Shown here: one piece after another, positions 21,089 to 29,702 of the stretch
Layout of the letters: each line of letters opens with the position of its first letter
Numbering within the stretch: the stretch's first letter is position 1
Virus record (IMG/VR): IMGVR_UViG_3300028596_000034
Location: 1 to 37,882 of that record
Strand: one strand, 5' to 3'
From: a virus
Length of the DNA: 37,882 nucleotides
Notes under the pieces: model-generated
The model's input: only the letters and a program-made list of their open reading frames with translations
Told to the model about the DNA's origin: nothing
Databases searched by the model: none
Made by a program: the position numbers and the translations under genes

Positions 21089-21916
21089 TCACTTGTAGAG
21101 GGCGTTGTAAAGAAGGTAGTTGTTGGCGCCGTTGTTTAGCGCATTCGCCACCCCGGTCACGCCTGCGGCCTGGGCATTGCCGGCCTGGGTCAGGTAGTTG
21201 CCCGCATTGTTCGCCGCCGTGATCTGCGCCTGCCCGGTCTGCGCGGCCGAGTTTTGCCCGACGTTAAGCAGGTTCTGCAGGTTGTTGACGTTGTTGGCGG
21301 CCACCTGATAGTTCGTGTTGTAGCTCGACAGGGCGCGGTTGTACTGCTCGCCGTAGGTCTGGTCGGCCAGGCCAGTAGCGTAGCGGGACAGACCCTTCGC
21401 CTGCGCACCAGAAAGGCCAAGCCCCTGCGATGCAAGCATGTTGCCGGTGGACTTGAGGCCTTGGCCAAGCGCGAACTGGTAACCCGGCGTGTTGGCCAGG
21501 TCTTTGGCATCGAAGGCGAATTTCTTCTGCAGCGCAGAGTTGGGGTCTACCGATGGGATCAGGTTGTTCTGGGCAGCCTCGAGCTCGCTGCGGTATGCCG
21601 CGATCTTCTCCTGCGCCTTTGCCTGGTTCCACTGTGGGTTTTCTGCAACCTGCTTGATCAGGGTGTCAAGCTTGGCTTGGGCGGCCGACACGGCCTTGGC
21701 ATCTGGCGCGAGTTTGTAGCCCATCGCCGCCCACAAGGGGTTTATCGCCTGCTCCCCCAGGTCGCGGTATGGCGCAAGATCCTCGCGCATTGCTGCGGCG
21801 GCATCGCCCTGCTGCGCTGCAGCGTCTTTTGCAGCGCTGGATTGAGCCTTTGACGCCTTGTTCGCCGCGTAGGCGGACGCAGCCGCCCCAGCGACTACAG
21901 CGGTAGTGGCTGCCAT
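21089..21916 (-). CDS. Ejection protein (P22 gp7-like)
   Basis: 275 residues (P22 gp7 is 229). The Ala-rich N-terminus (TTAVVAGAAASAYAANKASK) is followed by a helical region and a conserved-looking middle LANTPGYQFALGQGLKSTGN and LSGAQAKGLSRYATGLAD. The C-terminus is Asn/Ala/Gln-rich. This pattern is typical of DNA-transfer proteins of P22-like and Pseudomonas podoviruses. It is the first of three ejection genes in the expected order. Confidence 0.78.
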   Translation of the reverse strand: MAATTAVVAGAAASAYAANKASKAQSSAAKDAAAQQGDAAAAMREDLAPYRDLGEQAINPLWAAMGYKLAPDAKAVSAAQAKLDTLIKQVAENPQWNQAKAQEKIAAYRSELEAAQNNLIPSVDPNSALQKKFAFDAKDLANTPGYQFALGQGLKSTGNMLASQGLGLSGAQAKGLSRYATGLADQTYGEQYNRALSSYNTNYQVAANNVNNLQNLLNVGQNSAAQTGQAQITAANNAGNYLTQAGNAQAAGVTGVANALNNGANNYLLYNALYK

Positions 21917-22357
21917 TTAAAGAATCCTCGTGAATGAAGTTTCGGAATGTTTATAGCCGTGGCGCAGGTAGATACGCTCGGCCACATCCGGCGCCGACGA
22001 CTGCATGCTTACCATGGTCCAGTATTTGACGCCCACGGCCTTTGCCTGGCGCTCTATGTGACGGAGAAGATCAAGGCTGTGCCTACCCTTGCGTGCATCA
22101 GGATTGACCCACCAGGCGATCTCCGTGGCGGTCTTCGTGGATGCGTTGCCCAGCAGTGGCCCGCTGATCCCAGCGGTGAAGCCCTCAAGCCTGCCGTCAA
22201 TCTCAAGCACGGCCAGCAGGCCATGATCGAGCGCCAGGCCAGTCATGAATGCCACATGCTCGCCGTCGAATTCCTCGGTGTACATGGTGTGCTTCCAGAA
22301 CTCCCGAGCCATGTCGACGATGGCCGGGATGTCTGCTGCTGTGCCGTCTCTGGTCAT
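21917..22357 (-). CDS. GNAT-family N-acetyltransferase
   Basis: 146 residues with the GNAT plan: N-terminal helices (AADIPAIVDMAREFW), the beta hairpin LLAVLEIDGRLEGFTAGI, then EIAWWVNPDARKGRHSLDLLRHIERQAKAVG (strand 4 and the acetyl-CoA loop, about 80-109; the R-K-G-R of the loop is a variant of the R/QxxGxG/A consensus), and C-terminal AERIYLRHGYKHSETSFTRIL, the usual final strands. The substrate is unknown. It sits in the gp14 slot of P22 between the 2OG oxygenase and the first ejection protein; its stop codon is immediately followed by the next ATG. It may modify virion or host proteins. Confidence 0.85.
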   Translation of the reverse strand: MTRDGTAADIPAIVDMAREFWKHTMYTEEFDGEHVAFMTGLALDHGLLAVLEIDGRLEGFTAGISGPLLGNASTKTATEIAWWVNPDARKGRHSLDLLRHIERQAKAVGVKYWTMVSMQSSAPDVAERIYLRHGYKHSETSFTRIL

Positions 22358-22367
22358 CGCGATTGCC

Positions 22368-22928
22368 TCAGCTGAAAAAGCAGGTCAGAACCAGGCGGGC
22401 ATGCTCGTTACCCACGCCAAATCCACCTGGTGGCTCGGCCCTGTGCAGGGCGGACGCATCAAAGACAAAAGCCCGGTTGGGCTTCATGTCTATCATGCTG
22501 CGGATGTCCCAAGCTGACCGGATGTTCTGCGCGTCCCGCACGATCTTCTCGAATGGCTCGATGCCTGGGTGGTAGGCGATGCCGGTATCGCGGTGCGAGA
22601 CCAGGCTGGTGCCGCCCTGACAGTCTTCCTCTCGGTTCAGGTACAGCATGAGGCTGAAAGCACCCATGCTTGCATCGGAATGGACCTCATGCGGGCAATA
22701 GACGCCGGCAGGAGACAGGCGCAGGAACATGGTGGGCTTGACGATGGGGGCGCCCTTGATCTCGCCAAGAAGCTCGAAGATCTCTTGCGCAATGTGCTCA
22801 GGGATATCGCTACAGATGTAGGGATACGAGACGCCGTCAACGGGATTGACCACGCTGCCAAACTTGGCCTTGTCGCAGTGATTGCGCAGTTCTTCGAAAT
22901 TGCGCAAGAAATCGTCGATTATCAGCAT
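22368..22928 (-). CDS. 2-oxoglutarate/Fe(II)-dependent oxygenase-like protein
   Basis: 186 residues. The double-stranded beta-helix signature is present: HSD (H83, D85) as the first iron ligands, FSLMLYLN (about 91-98), GGTSLV, the distal His in FDASALHRAEPP (H162), and R178 in ARLVLTCFF as the likely 2OG-carboxylate ligand. MLIIDDFLRNFEELRN at the N-terminus is typical of this group of oxygenases. It may hydroxylate a protein residue; the target is unknown. It lies 11 bases from the GNAT gene in the same operon. Confidence 0.82.
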   Translation of the reverse strand: MLIIDDFLRNFEELRNHCDKAKFGSVVNPVDGVSYPYICSDIPEHIAQEIFELLGEIKGAPIVKPTMFLRLSPAGVYCPHEVHSDASMGAFSLMLYLNREEDCQGGTSLVSHRDTGIAYHPGIEPFEKIVRDAQNIRSAWDIRSMIDMKPNRAFVFDASALHRAEPPGGFGVGNEHARLVLTCFFS

Positions 22929-22974
22929 TTTGAAGCCTCGGATATTGTGTGCTGCCCTTATTCTACGCCATGAA

Positions 22975-23313
22975 TCAGTTGGTGATCTCTCGGCCAGATA
23001 CCCGCAAGGTCAGCGATGCGGCAGCGCCAGCAATCGTAGACAGGAAGTCGCCGGGCTCCAGTACCTGGCCGATCAGCTCGGGCAGTGGGTAGCACTCTTT
23101 GGGCGCGATCTGGCGAAGGTTGACCACCAGGTTGGATGCGCCGGCCGTTGCCGCTGCAGTGACCACGTTGGCGCTGAACGTGACGTTGTTGTTGGTGGTG
23201 TTGGTGATCGTCGCTTTGTCGATGATCGCCTTGCAGTTGTTCGCCGTGTACTGAGTAGTTTGGGCGCTCTCGGCTTGCTTGGCTGGCACAAGCGTGCGGG
23301 TGGTGACGGTCAT
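22975..23313 (-). CDS. Small structural protein of unknown role
   Basis: 112 residues, Thr/Ala/Asn-rich and predicted all-beta (MTVTTRTLVPAKQAESAQ ... ATITNTTNNNVTFSANVV ... LVVNLRQIAPKECYPLPELIGQVLEPGDFLSTI). It resembles short beta-sandwich virion accessory proteins. Its ATG overlaps the stop of the needle-like gene (TAATG). It has no counterpart in the minimal P22 set. Confidence 0.65.
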   Translation of the reverse strand: MTVTTRTLVPAKQAESAQTTQYTANNCKAIIDKATITNTTNNNVTFSANVVTAAATAGASNLVVNLRQIAPKECYPLPELIGQVLEPGDFLSTIAGAAASLTLRVSGREITN

Positions 23314-24887
23314 TATTGTTGCTCCTGGTTTACGGATAGGGTGGCTGCTGGTGCGGCCGGCGAGAAGGCGGTCGCGGCGATATTGTCCACGGTCATGGCG
23401 GTGCTGTCGCAGGCGAACATAATTTCGATGTAATCGCCCGCCGCCATGGAGAAGAACAGGCTACGCGATGGCGCGCGAATGGCGGTGGCGCTGTCCAGCG
23501 AAGAAATCAGCGTACTGTTGGGTACGTCCACGCCGTTTTTCCTGAACCATAGGTAAACGTTCTTCACGCTGGCGCTGCTGGAGGTCAGCTGAAGGGACAC
23601 GCTGAACTTGTAGAGCCCGGCATTGGCCACCACGATGCGCGAGGTCGGCGCCCCGATGCTCACGCCATTGGCGATCAATGCAGAATCCCAGGTCAGGGCC
23701 TGGGCGGTGTTGATGGCTGACGGCACCTGGTCGGTCGTCTTGACGAACTGCCCGTAGAACAGCTGCTGCTCGACCGTTGGGCGTACAGCGATTTGCCCGG
23801 TGGTGGCGCTCACCGTCATAACTTGGGCAATCGGCAGGCTCAGCCTTGGCGCCGTAGGCTTGACGTTGGTGAAGCCACCGGCAATCGTCGGAGACACGTA
23901 CAGCACCTGGCCGGCAGTCCATGTCTCACCATAGGGCGCCCCTGTCGTGTCGATGTCGCGCACGCGGCCCCATACGGTGATTCGTCCCTGAGCGCCAATG
24001 GCGATGGCCTGGGTGGTTACGCCGACAATGGTGATGGGTGAGAGCGAGCCATTAGCGATGAAAAGAACGTAGCTGTTGGTGGCCGGGTTGATGCCCAGGC
24101 ATACGCCATTGGGGATGATGGCGCCGGTGTTGTTGGTGATGCGCCCGTACAGCTCCTGTCCCATCTGCTGGGTAACGCCGTCACTGTGGTGCAGGTTCAG
24201 GGTGTCATCGGCCGTATTCCAGGCCATGCGCGCCGTTTGCTGGAAGTATGCCGGCTGCTGGTCCCAGTCGATGTAGTCAAGGGATAGCGACCTTTGCGTC
24301 TGCACCTGTGGATTGCTGGTGGCAAGCTCGATGTTTCGAGACAGCACCTGCAGCGCATCCGCAACCCGCCCAGCTGCCGTCATGGCATTCCCGCCATCAA
24401 GCTCGAGGATCCTGGCGATGCCCTGCAGCGAGTCGCCGACCTGGTTGGCCTTGGCCAGCGCTGAGCCTGCATCGGTCAGGAATAGCCGAAGGACTTCCGC
24501 GATGGATGCCAGCGCCTGGTTGGCCTTGGCGACAGCTGTACCCGATAGCTCGTCAATGGCGCGCACTGCCGACTCCATGGAATCGATGCGCGATTGGTCT
24601 TGTGGCGGCGCTTGCGCCAGCGTGTCGAGCAGCAGTGACAGCTGGCTGATTGCGTCGTTGGCCTGGATGGCCTTGTTCTCTGCCGTGCCGGCGCCTATCG
24701 AGAGCTCGTTCAGGTCAAGGAAGATCTGCCGGATCAGCTCCAGGATGTTGGAGATATCGACGCCAGAAGAGCCGCCAGTGCGGGTCAGCAGGGTCTGGAA
24801 GAACCGCCACCAAACCTCACTGATGTTGCCGCGCGCGTCGATGATCGGCGTGTTGTAGATCGGCAGGTCAATTGCCACGTCAGCCAT
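23313..24887 (-). CDS. Tail needle/fibre-like protein with TNF-like C-terminal knob
   Basis: 524 residues, far longer than P22 needle gp26 (233), but in the same position after gp10. A short beta N-terminus containing ISEVWWRFFQTLLTR is followed by a long helical region (about 45-190, including AVAKANQALASIAEVLRLFLTD, shown in part) likely to form a trimeric coiled coil. A beta part follows (about 235-365, NTGAIIPNGVCLGINPA, VWGRVRDIDTTG). The C-terminal 150 residues (GLYKFSVSLQLTSSS ... VYLWFRKNGVDVPNS ... GDYIEIMFACD) look like a TNF-type jelly-roll, as in the Sf6 needle knob. It probably plugs the tail and senses the cell surface. Confidence 0.7.
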   Translation of the reverse strand: MADVAIDLPIYNTPIIDARGNISEVWWRFFQTLLTRTGGSSGVDISNILELIRQIFLDLNELSIGAGTAENKAIQANDAISQLSLLLDTLAQAPPQDQSRIDSMESAVRAIDELSGTAVAKANQALASIAEVLRLFLTDAGSALAKANQVGDSLQGIARILELDGGNAMTAAGRVADALQVLSRNIELATSNPQVQTQRSLSLDYIDWDQQPAYFQQTARMAWNTADDTLNLHHSDGVTQQMGQELYGRITNNTGAIIPNGVCLGINPATNSYVLFIANGSLSPITIVGVTTQAIAIGAQGRITVWGRVRDIDTTGAPYGETWTAGQVLYVSPTIAGGFTNVKPTAPRLSLPIAQVMTVSATTGQIAVRPTVEQQLFYGQFVKTTDQVPSAINTAQALTWDSALIANGVSIGAPTSRIVVANAGLYKFSVSLQLTSSSASVKNVYLWFRKNGVDVPNSTLISSLDSATAIRAPSRSLFFSMAAGDYIEIMFACDSTAMTVDNIAATAFSPAAPAATLSVNQEQQ

Positions 24888-26308
24888 TATCGTTTCCCCG
24901 ACTGGGCGTCAATGAATGCGCCGTTGAGGGCAGTTCGGCAGTCTGCAGACCAGGAGATCTCAAATACCCGGTCGCGGGCCTGGCCGAGCCGGTGCCAGCG
25001 CGCAATCGATCCGTATTGGCCGCGAAACCCTAGCGTTGTGCTGATGTGCTGCGACCAGCTGTTGCCCTTGGTGTCGCTGAATCGCAAGCGGATCTCTGGC
25101 GGCGTTTCAGGCTCCATGCTGGATGGATGGCCTGCCTCCATGTCCGCCTGGAACATCCGGTAAGCAATCCGGTTGCCGTCCTCGACCATGTGCGGGAAAG
25201 AGCGGATTCGCCGAATCTCGTTGCCGTCGTCGTTGTAGGTGTCCAGGTCCATCTCATAGAGGCGACCGTTCTTGTAATCGCCGACGACGTGCCGGCCATT
25301 CCAGAAGGCAAAGCAGTTGGCCCGGTGCCGCTCGAACACACCAGTCTCGGCAAGGTAGGCGCGCTCATGCCATTGGTTGGTGGACAGGTCGTAAACCCAG
25401 GTCTTGTTGGCAGTCGGAAAGGTCAGCACGTACCAGTAGTGGCCGGCCATCTGCTGCACATAGCCGATGGCGTCATCCACGCGTTCATAGCCCTGCAGCT
25501 CGTTCTCGATGGCGAAGGTGCTGATTCGCTCCCTGTCGTAGTTGGATGTGCGCAGCACCATGCAATCGCCCTGTGGCGCCTTGCTGACCCAGTACAGGCT
25601 GCCGTCCGCCTCGGTCAGGCTGTATGGCGCGGCGCACCCAAACTGGATGAACGCGCCCGGGATGCGCGAGAAGGTGAAGTCGGCGCCGCCCGTGTTGGTC
25701 CATACCTCGGTTGTCTCGTCACCGAAGATGAAGATGTTTCGCCGCGTCACGCCAATGCACACGATCTTGTCGGCGTGGCCAATCTTCGACGCAAAGTCCA
25801 GAGAATCGAAGTCCACGTCGCTAAACAGGGTGATGTACCACTGGTTGGTACCTGGCCGGTTCAGCACCAGGTAACCGTCCACCTCGGCGATGCGCGTAGA
25901 TCCGTAGAAAGCATCGTTGCTCACCCGGGCAAACTTGAGGTCGCCAAGGGTGATGGTGTAGCCGTTCACCGAGCCATCCACCAGCAGGATCTGAACGCCG
26001 TTGTCCTCCATGCTGCACGGCGTCAGGCGCGTCTCAATGTCGCCAAGGTGGTTCAACGTCCAGTCCTCGCGGATCTGGTAAACCTTGACCCCGCACACGC
26101 CAAACAGACGGTTGTCGGATGAGACGAACAGGCATCGCCAGGGCTCAACCTCAGCCTGCAGCAAGCGGCGCAAGCCTGGGGTCGGGTAGTGCGTAGTGGG
26201 GAACGTCTCGCCTTCGTTGTTCTTCTCAGGGAACAGGTTTACGCAGCGCTGCGCCGAGGCAATCACGCTGCGCGCCTGGTAGGCCCCAGTGAGCAATGGG
26301 ATTTTCAT
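24887..26308 (-). CDS. Packaged-DNA stabilisation protein (P22 gp10-like)
   Basis: 473 residues, almost exactly P22 gp10 (472). Start at ATG 26308 (MKIPLLTGAYQARSVIASAQ), which follows the gp4-like stop by one base; a longer frame would run into that gene. The family signature SAQRCVNLFPEKNNEGE is present (about 16-33), followed by beta-propeller-like repeats (LFVSSDNRLFGVCGVKVYQI, IFGDETTEVW, SLYWVSKAPQG). It forms the tail hub that retains DNA after packaging. Confidence 0.92.
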   Translation of the reverse strand: MKIPLLTGAYQARSVIASAQRCVNLFPEKNNEGETFPTTHYPTPGLRRLLQAEVEPWRCLFVSSDNRLFGVCGVKVYQIREDWTLNHLGDIETRLTPCSMEDNGVQILLVDGSVNGYTITLGDLKFARVSNDAFYGSTRIAEVDGYLVLNRPGTNQWYITLFSDVDFDSLDFASKIGHADKIVCIGVTRRNIFIFGDETTEVWTNTGGADFTFSRIPGAFIQFGCAAPYSLTEADGSLYWVSKAPQGDCMVLRTSNYDRERISTFAIENELQGYERVDDAIGYVQQMAGHYWYVLTFPTANKTWVYDLSTNQWHERAYLAETGVFERHRANCFAFWNGRHVVGDYKNGRLYEMDLDTYNDDGNEIRRIRSFPHMVEDGNRIAYRMFQADMEAGHPSSMEPETPPEIRLRFSDTKGNSWSQHISTTLGFRGQYGSIARWHRLGQARDRVFEISWSADCRTALNGAFIDAQSGKR

Positions 26309-26309
26309 G

Positions 26310-27011
26310 TCAGCGATCCGTGTAGACGTTGTAGTTGGCGCCGCGCACCAAGTCGGCTGGCATGTACAGCTTGCCAATCTGCGCGTTGGCCATTCGCACC
26401 GTCGCCAGAGAGGCCTGGGCCAACTGGATGACCACCTGATCGGGTGGCATGCCGTACATGGGGTACAGGCGCCCGGCCAGGTTGTACATCAGCGCCTCTT
26501 GGTACTCTGGCGGCAGCTCGATGTCGTCAAAGGGCGTCTCAAAGCGCTGCAGGGGCACCAGTGCCTGCAGGTGGATCTCGTAGATGCTGTCGGGGATGGG
26601 CCAGACGTGCAAAACCCCCAGTGGGTACTGAGGGTCGTAGTAGACGAGGGATGGCATTGATCCGATGGTCTTGGTGCTGATCCTACCCCAGTCGGTCTGC
26701 GATTGCAGAAGCTTGAGCGGCGTATCGACGGGCATCGGGTTCATCTGTCGGATGTAGGCGCCAACCACCCGGGCTGGTCGGGCGATATCGAAATCACCAC
26801 CAACCCCAACCGTATAGGTGGCGGCGCCTGTTGCAACCAGTGGCGCATCAAGGATCTGGTGCACCACGTTCCGTTTTACCGACCACTGCGACAGCATCAT
26901 GTTGAGCATGCTGAACGCGTCTTCGATGTCTTCGGCGGCGGCGGTCTGGCCGACCCCCAGCACCCCCACCTGTTTCAGTGCCAGATTGATCAGCTCGACC
27001 GGCGTCGTCAT
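26310..27011 (-). CDS. Tail accessory factor (P22 gp4-like)
   Basis: 233 residues (P22 gp4 is 166, so it is longer). Begins with MTTPVELINLALKQVGVL and EDAFSMLNMMLSQWSVKR, the family signature, then ADYDPQYPLGVLHVWP-type beta segments (here YYDPQYPLGVLHVWPIPD) and PEYQEALMYNLAGRLYPMYG near the C-terminus. It binds under the portal as the first tail ring and precedes gp10 as in P22. AAGGAG precedes the ATG. Confidence 0.9.
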   Translation of the reverse strand: MTTPVELINLALKQVGVLGVGQTAAAEDIEDAFSMLNMMLSQWSVKRNVVHQILDAPLVATGAATYTVGVGGDFDIARPARVVGAYIRQMNPMPVDTPLKLLQSQTDWGRISTKTIGSMPSLVYYDPQYPLGVLHVWPIPDSIYEIHLQALVPLQRFETPFDDIELPPEYQEALMYNLAGRLYPMYGMPPDQVVIQLAQASLATVRMANAQIGKLYMPADLVRGANYNVYTDR

Positions 27012-27017
27012 GGGGTG

Positions 27018-27563
27018 TTACTCCTTGGTGGTGTCCTTGCTGTCGGTGACATCGGTGTCTTTCGGCAGGGCGGTGGCCGCTGCAGGGGTAGCCGACTTGG
27101 TAGCCACGAACGCATCGATGGCGGCCTGGATGGTTTTCGAGCTGGAGGCGTGGTGCACCTCAACGCCCATTTCCTTGGCCTGTTTCAGCAGCGCCTTGCG
27201 GGCCGTCTCGCTGTCCACCATGGTCACCGAATCCTGCGGGCCGACCGGATGGCCGTACTCGATTGCTGGGATGGTGCCGGTGCTGGTGGGCACATGGTCG
27301 TAGCCGATGCGGATCTGCGCCTTGACGGTGTTGGATACCTTGTCCAGCCCGTTGTCAGCCAGGAACTGGTCGAACACGTCATCACCGGTGAGGGTGCTGA
27401 CCTCTTGGCCTTCGCCCTGGATGCCCTGCGATGGATCGACATCGGTATTGCCCTTGACCGGCGCGTTGTGCCAGCCGCTGCCCAGGTTCTTTTCGGCCTC
27501 GGCGTCTTCGACGATCACAGCAGGTTTGCTTGCGTGGTACTTCCAGCGTGGGTAGTTGCTCAT
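27018..27563 (-). CDS. Head-associated protein of unknown role between coat and gp4
   Basis: 181 residues. The N-terminus MSNYPRWKYHASKPAVIVED and GSGWHNAP (about 28-35) are found in small proteins next to coat genes of several podo- and siphoviruses. The C-terminus is helical and Ala/Thr-rich (SSSKTIQAAIDAFVA, then polar). P22 has no gene here. It might be an accessory decoration or neck protein, but nothing in the sequence decides. Confidence 0.65.
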   Translation of the reverse strand: MSNYPRWKYHASKPAVIVEDAEAEKNLGSGWHNAPVKGNTDVDPSQGIQGEGQEVSTLTGDDVFDQFLADNGLDKVSNTVKAQIRIGYDHVPTSTGTIPAIEYGHPVGPQDSVTMVDSETARKALLKQAKEMGVEVHHASSSKTIQAAIDAFVATKSATPAAATALPKDTDVTDSKDTTKE

Positions 27564-27584
27564 GGGTGAATCCTCTTGATAGGG

Positions 27585-27607
27585 AAAGGGGCCCAGTAGG
27601 CCCCTTT
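27585..27607 (-). terminator. Hairpin after the coat gene
   Basis: AAAGGGGCC (27585-27593), loop CAGTA, GGCCCCTTT (27599-27607): a perfect 9-bp stem 35 bases after the coat stop. On the minus strand it ends with CCTTTCCC, a poor T-tract, so it probably only partly terminates, allowing more coat than tail mRNA, or stabilises the coat message. Confidence 0.7.
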
Positions 27608-27641
27608 GGTTGACACTAGCCTGTCGGCGATGGTGCCCGGT

Positions 27642-28862
27642 TTACAGCACGTCTGCCACGCCGACGATCCACTCTGGGCGGATCGATGCATAGCCGTACA
27701 GCACGTCCAGACGAGTGATGAAATCGTCGTTGTAGACGTCATACGCGGTCACCAAGCGCATGGACACGCCATCGTATGTTTCGCGGTAGGCCTCGTGCAC
27801 GCCGCGCGGCAGCTCCAGGTCAGCGGTTGCCATGGTCATGGCCATCGGGTCGAACGCGAAGTTCTTCCGGTAGGTCACGCCAGCGCCACCCACCAGGGTG
27901 ATCAACGCGCCGTTGGCAGGCGATGCGGTGACGGTGCCGTAGGCCACGTTGCCCGGGATGATCGCAGGGTAGATCGGGATGGTGGTGGCGCCTGCCGCGA
28001 CGTTGGCAGTGACCACGAACTGGCGCAGCTCGCCGGTAGATTGCTTGGTCACTGGGTTGACGCCGAACACGCCGGCGATGCTGATAACGTCGCCCTTGAC
28101 GAAGGTACCGGTGATGGCGGTAACGGTCAGCGCCGAACCAGTCTGGCCTGCACCGTTCACCGCACCGGCCGAGTAGGTGCCGTTGGTGTGCTTGATGACG
28201 GTCTGGTCCATACCCCAATCGAAGCCAAGTGTGTCGATGCCCATTTCGCCGGTCTTGTACTGCTGGCCAACCTTCTGCTGGTTGTTGAACAGGCCTTTCA
28301 GGCTGTCGACGGTGCGGGCCTGGGTGCGTGGGTCGAGGATCACCTTGCGCATGCCTTTGGGGTTGGCGCGCGGGGTGCTGGTCATGTCCAGCAGGGCGCC
28401 GGCATCCAACCAGGTGCTGGCATCTGGCGAGGCGATGGTGCCGGTGCCGTCAGCGTTGCGACCCTTGAACGTCAGGTTCGACGCGCTTTCCACGGTCTGC
28501 ATGATGTCGACCGCGATGGAGCCCGCCAGGGTGTTCATCGCCGGCAGCAGGATGCGCTGGCTGTAGTCGTCCAGGGACAGGGCGCGCTCGGCAGAGCTGA
28601 ACTTGACGTCAACACCCTTCTGGGTGGCAACGGTCAGCGGGATGGAGCGTTCGACGGTGTCTTGCGGGGCCGCCACCTTGCCGGTACGGACGGTGTATTC
28701 GTTCGGCAGGCGGATGCGCAGGGTGTCGCCGATCTTGGCGCCGGACTTGGCGAAGCTGTCGTCGTACTGCGAGTCGATGTTGCGCAGGAACAGGTTGCTG
28801 TTCTTGAAGATGCGCAGCGCCTCGCGGGTGATCATCTGGGGCGTGAGGAGTTGGTTAGCCAT
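27642..28862 (-). CDS. Major capsid protein (P22 coat gp5-like)
   Basis: 406 residues (P22 coat 430). It matches the P22 coat family: N-terminal MANQLLTPQMITREALRIFKN and LFLRNIDSQYDDSFAKSGAKIGDTLRIRLP (given in pieces), LTVATQKGVDVKFSSAERAL, then an inserted beta domain (about 225-330), and C-terminal LPRGVHEAYRETYDGVSMRL and the closing VLYGYASIRPEWIVGV. It uses the HK97 fold to build a T=7-type head. It lies between scaffold and tail-factor genes in the standard order, with its own downstream hairpin. Confidence 0.95.
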   Translation of the reverse strand: MANQLLTPQMITREALRIFKNSNLFLRNIDSQYDDSFAKSGAKIGDTLRIRLPNEYTVRTGKVAAPQDTVERSIPLTVATQKGVDVKFSSAERALSLDDYSQRILLPAMNTLAGSIAVDIMQTVESASNLTFKGRNADGTGTIASPDASTWLDAGALLDMTSTPRANPKGMRKVILDPRTQARTVDSLKGLFNNQQKVGQQYKTGEMGIDTLGFDWGMDQTVIKHTNGTYSAGAVNGAGQTGSALTVTAITGTFVKGDVISIAGVFGVNPVTKQSTGELRQFVVTANVAAGATTIPIYPAIIPGNVAYGTVTASPANGALITLVGGAGVTYRKNFAFDPMAMTMATADLELPRGVHEAYRETYDGVSMRLVTAYDVYNDDFITRLDVLYGYASIRPEWIVGVADVL

Positions 28863-28874
28863 GGTGCTGATTCC

Positions 28875-29642
28875 TTAGATTCGGACTTTTGAGGTTTTTT
28901 CGCGCCAGGCCATCCACTCGGCAGCGCTCATCTTGCTCGGGTCTTTCTCCCCGGCCGATGCGCTGTCAAGCGGGCGGACTGGTGCAGGTGCATTTGACAC
29001 AGCCTTTGGGGCAGGGCCCTTGGCGGCTTTCGCTGCCAGGCGCTCAAGCTCCCGGCCTTGCTGCAGTGGCGACATGGCGAGGATGCGGGCGGCTTCCTCA
29101 GGGTTTTTGCCCAGGTTGTAGATCACGGCGTGCGCGTCATCCATTCCGAGCAGGCTCTGCACCTGCTCGCTGGTGATCCCCAAGGCATCCAGGGTCTGTA
29201 CCGCGTCCTGGAAGTCGGTGAACTGCTCGGCACCGGTCTTGGCTACCGATTGGCCGCGCTCGACCATGGCTTGCTGCTGGGCTTTCTCACTGGCTCGACG
29301 CTCAACCAGCTCATCAATGTTCGGCTCTTGGCCTGGCACCTTCGGCTTGTCGGCGTTATCGCCACCTTGCTGCAACTGCTCAACCAGCATGCGGTACCGG
29401 GCGGCCTCGTTCTTGGCCGATTCCAGCTCGCGAGCGGTTTCGTGTTTCTGCGCCGTCAGCTGATCAATACGTTTGCGCGCCCAGGCGGTGGGATCCTTCC
29501 CTTCCTGATTGTCCGGCTGTTGCGCATCGTTCGATTGGCTGTCGGTTTCGCTGGTGGACTGGTCCAGCTGATCAGTAACGTCCGGCTGCGTCGGTTCGGC
29601 TTCCTGCCCGGTCGAATGCACCTGCAATGTCTCTTCACTCAT
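28875..29642 (-). CDS. Scaffolding protein
   Basis: 255 residues from ATG 29642 (MSEETLQVHSTGQEAEPTQP); an earlier TTG has no ribosome site. Acidic, disordered N-terminus, long central helices (RIDQLTAQKHETARELESAK, LVERRASEKAQQQAMVERGQ), and a short C-terminal SAAEWMAWREKTSKVRI with basic and Trp residues like the coat-binding helix-turn-helix of P22 gp8 (303). It lies between portal and coat, as in P22, and is expected to leave the prohead before DNA packaging. Confidence 0.88.
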   Translation of the reverse strand: MSEETLQVHSTGQEAEPTQPDVTDQLDQSTSETDSQSNDAQQPDNQEGKDPTAWARKRIDQLTAQKHETARELESAKNEAARYRMLVEQLQQGGDNADKPKVPGQEPNIDELVERRASEKAQQQAMVERGQSVAKTGAEQFTDFQDAVQTLDALGITSEQVQSLLGMDDAHAVIYNLGKNPEEAARILAMSPLQQGRELERLAAKAAKGPAPKAVSNAPAPVRPLDSASAGEKDPSKMSAAEWMAWREKTSKVRI

Positions 29643-29702
29643 GGCCTTGGATTCCAAGTTATCAGCACCGGGGAACCGCCCGGAGTCGGTATGTCGCAAA
29701 TT

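Noticed and set aside
25046-26122. Plus-strand frame opposite the gp10-like gene
   Set aside because: Antisense of a gene matching gp10 in length and signature.
27606-28892. Plus-strand frame (428 codons) opposite the coat gene
   Set aside because: Antisense of the P22-type coat protein with no recognisable domain.
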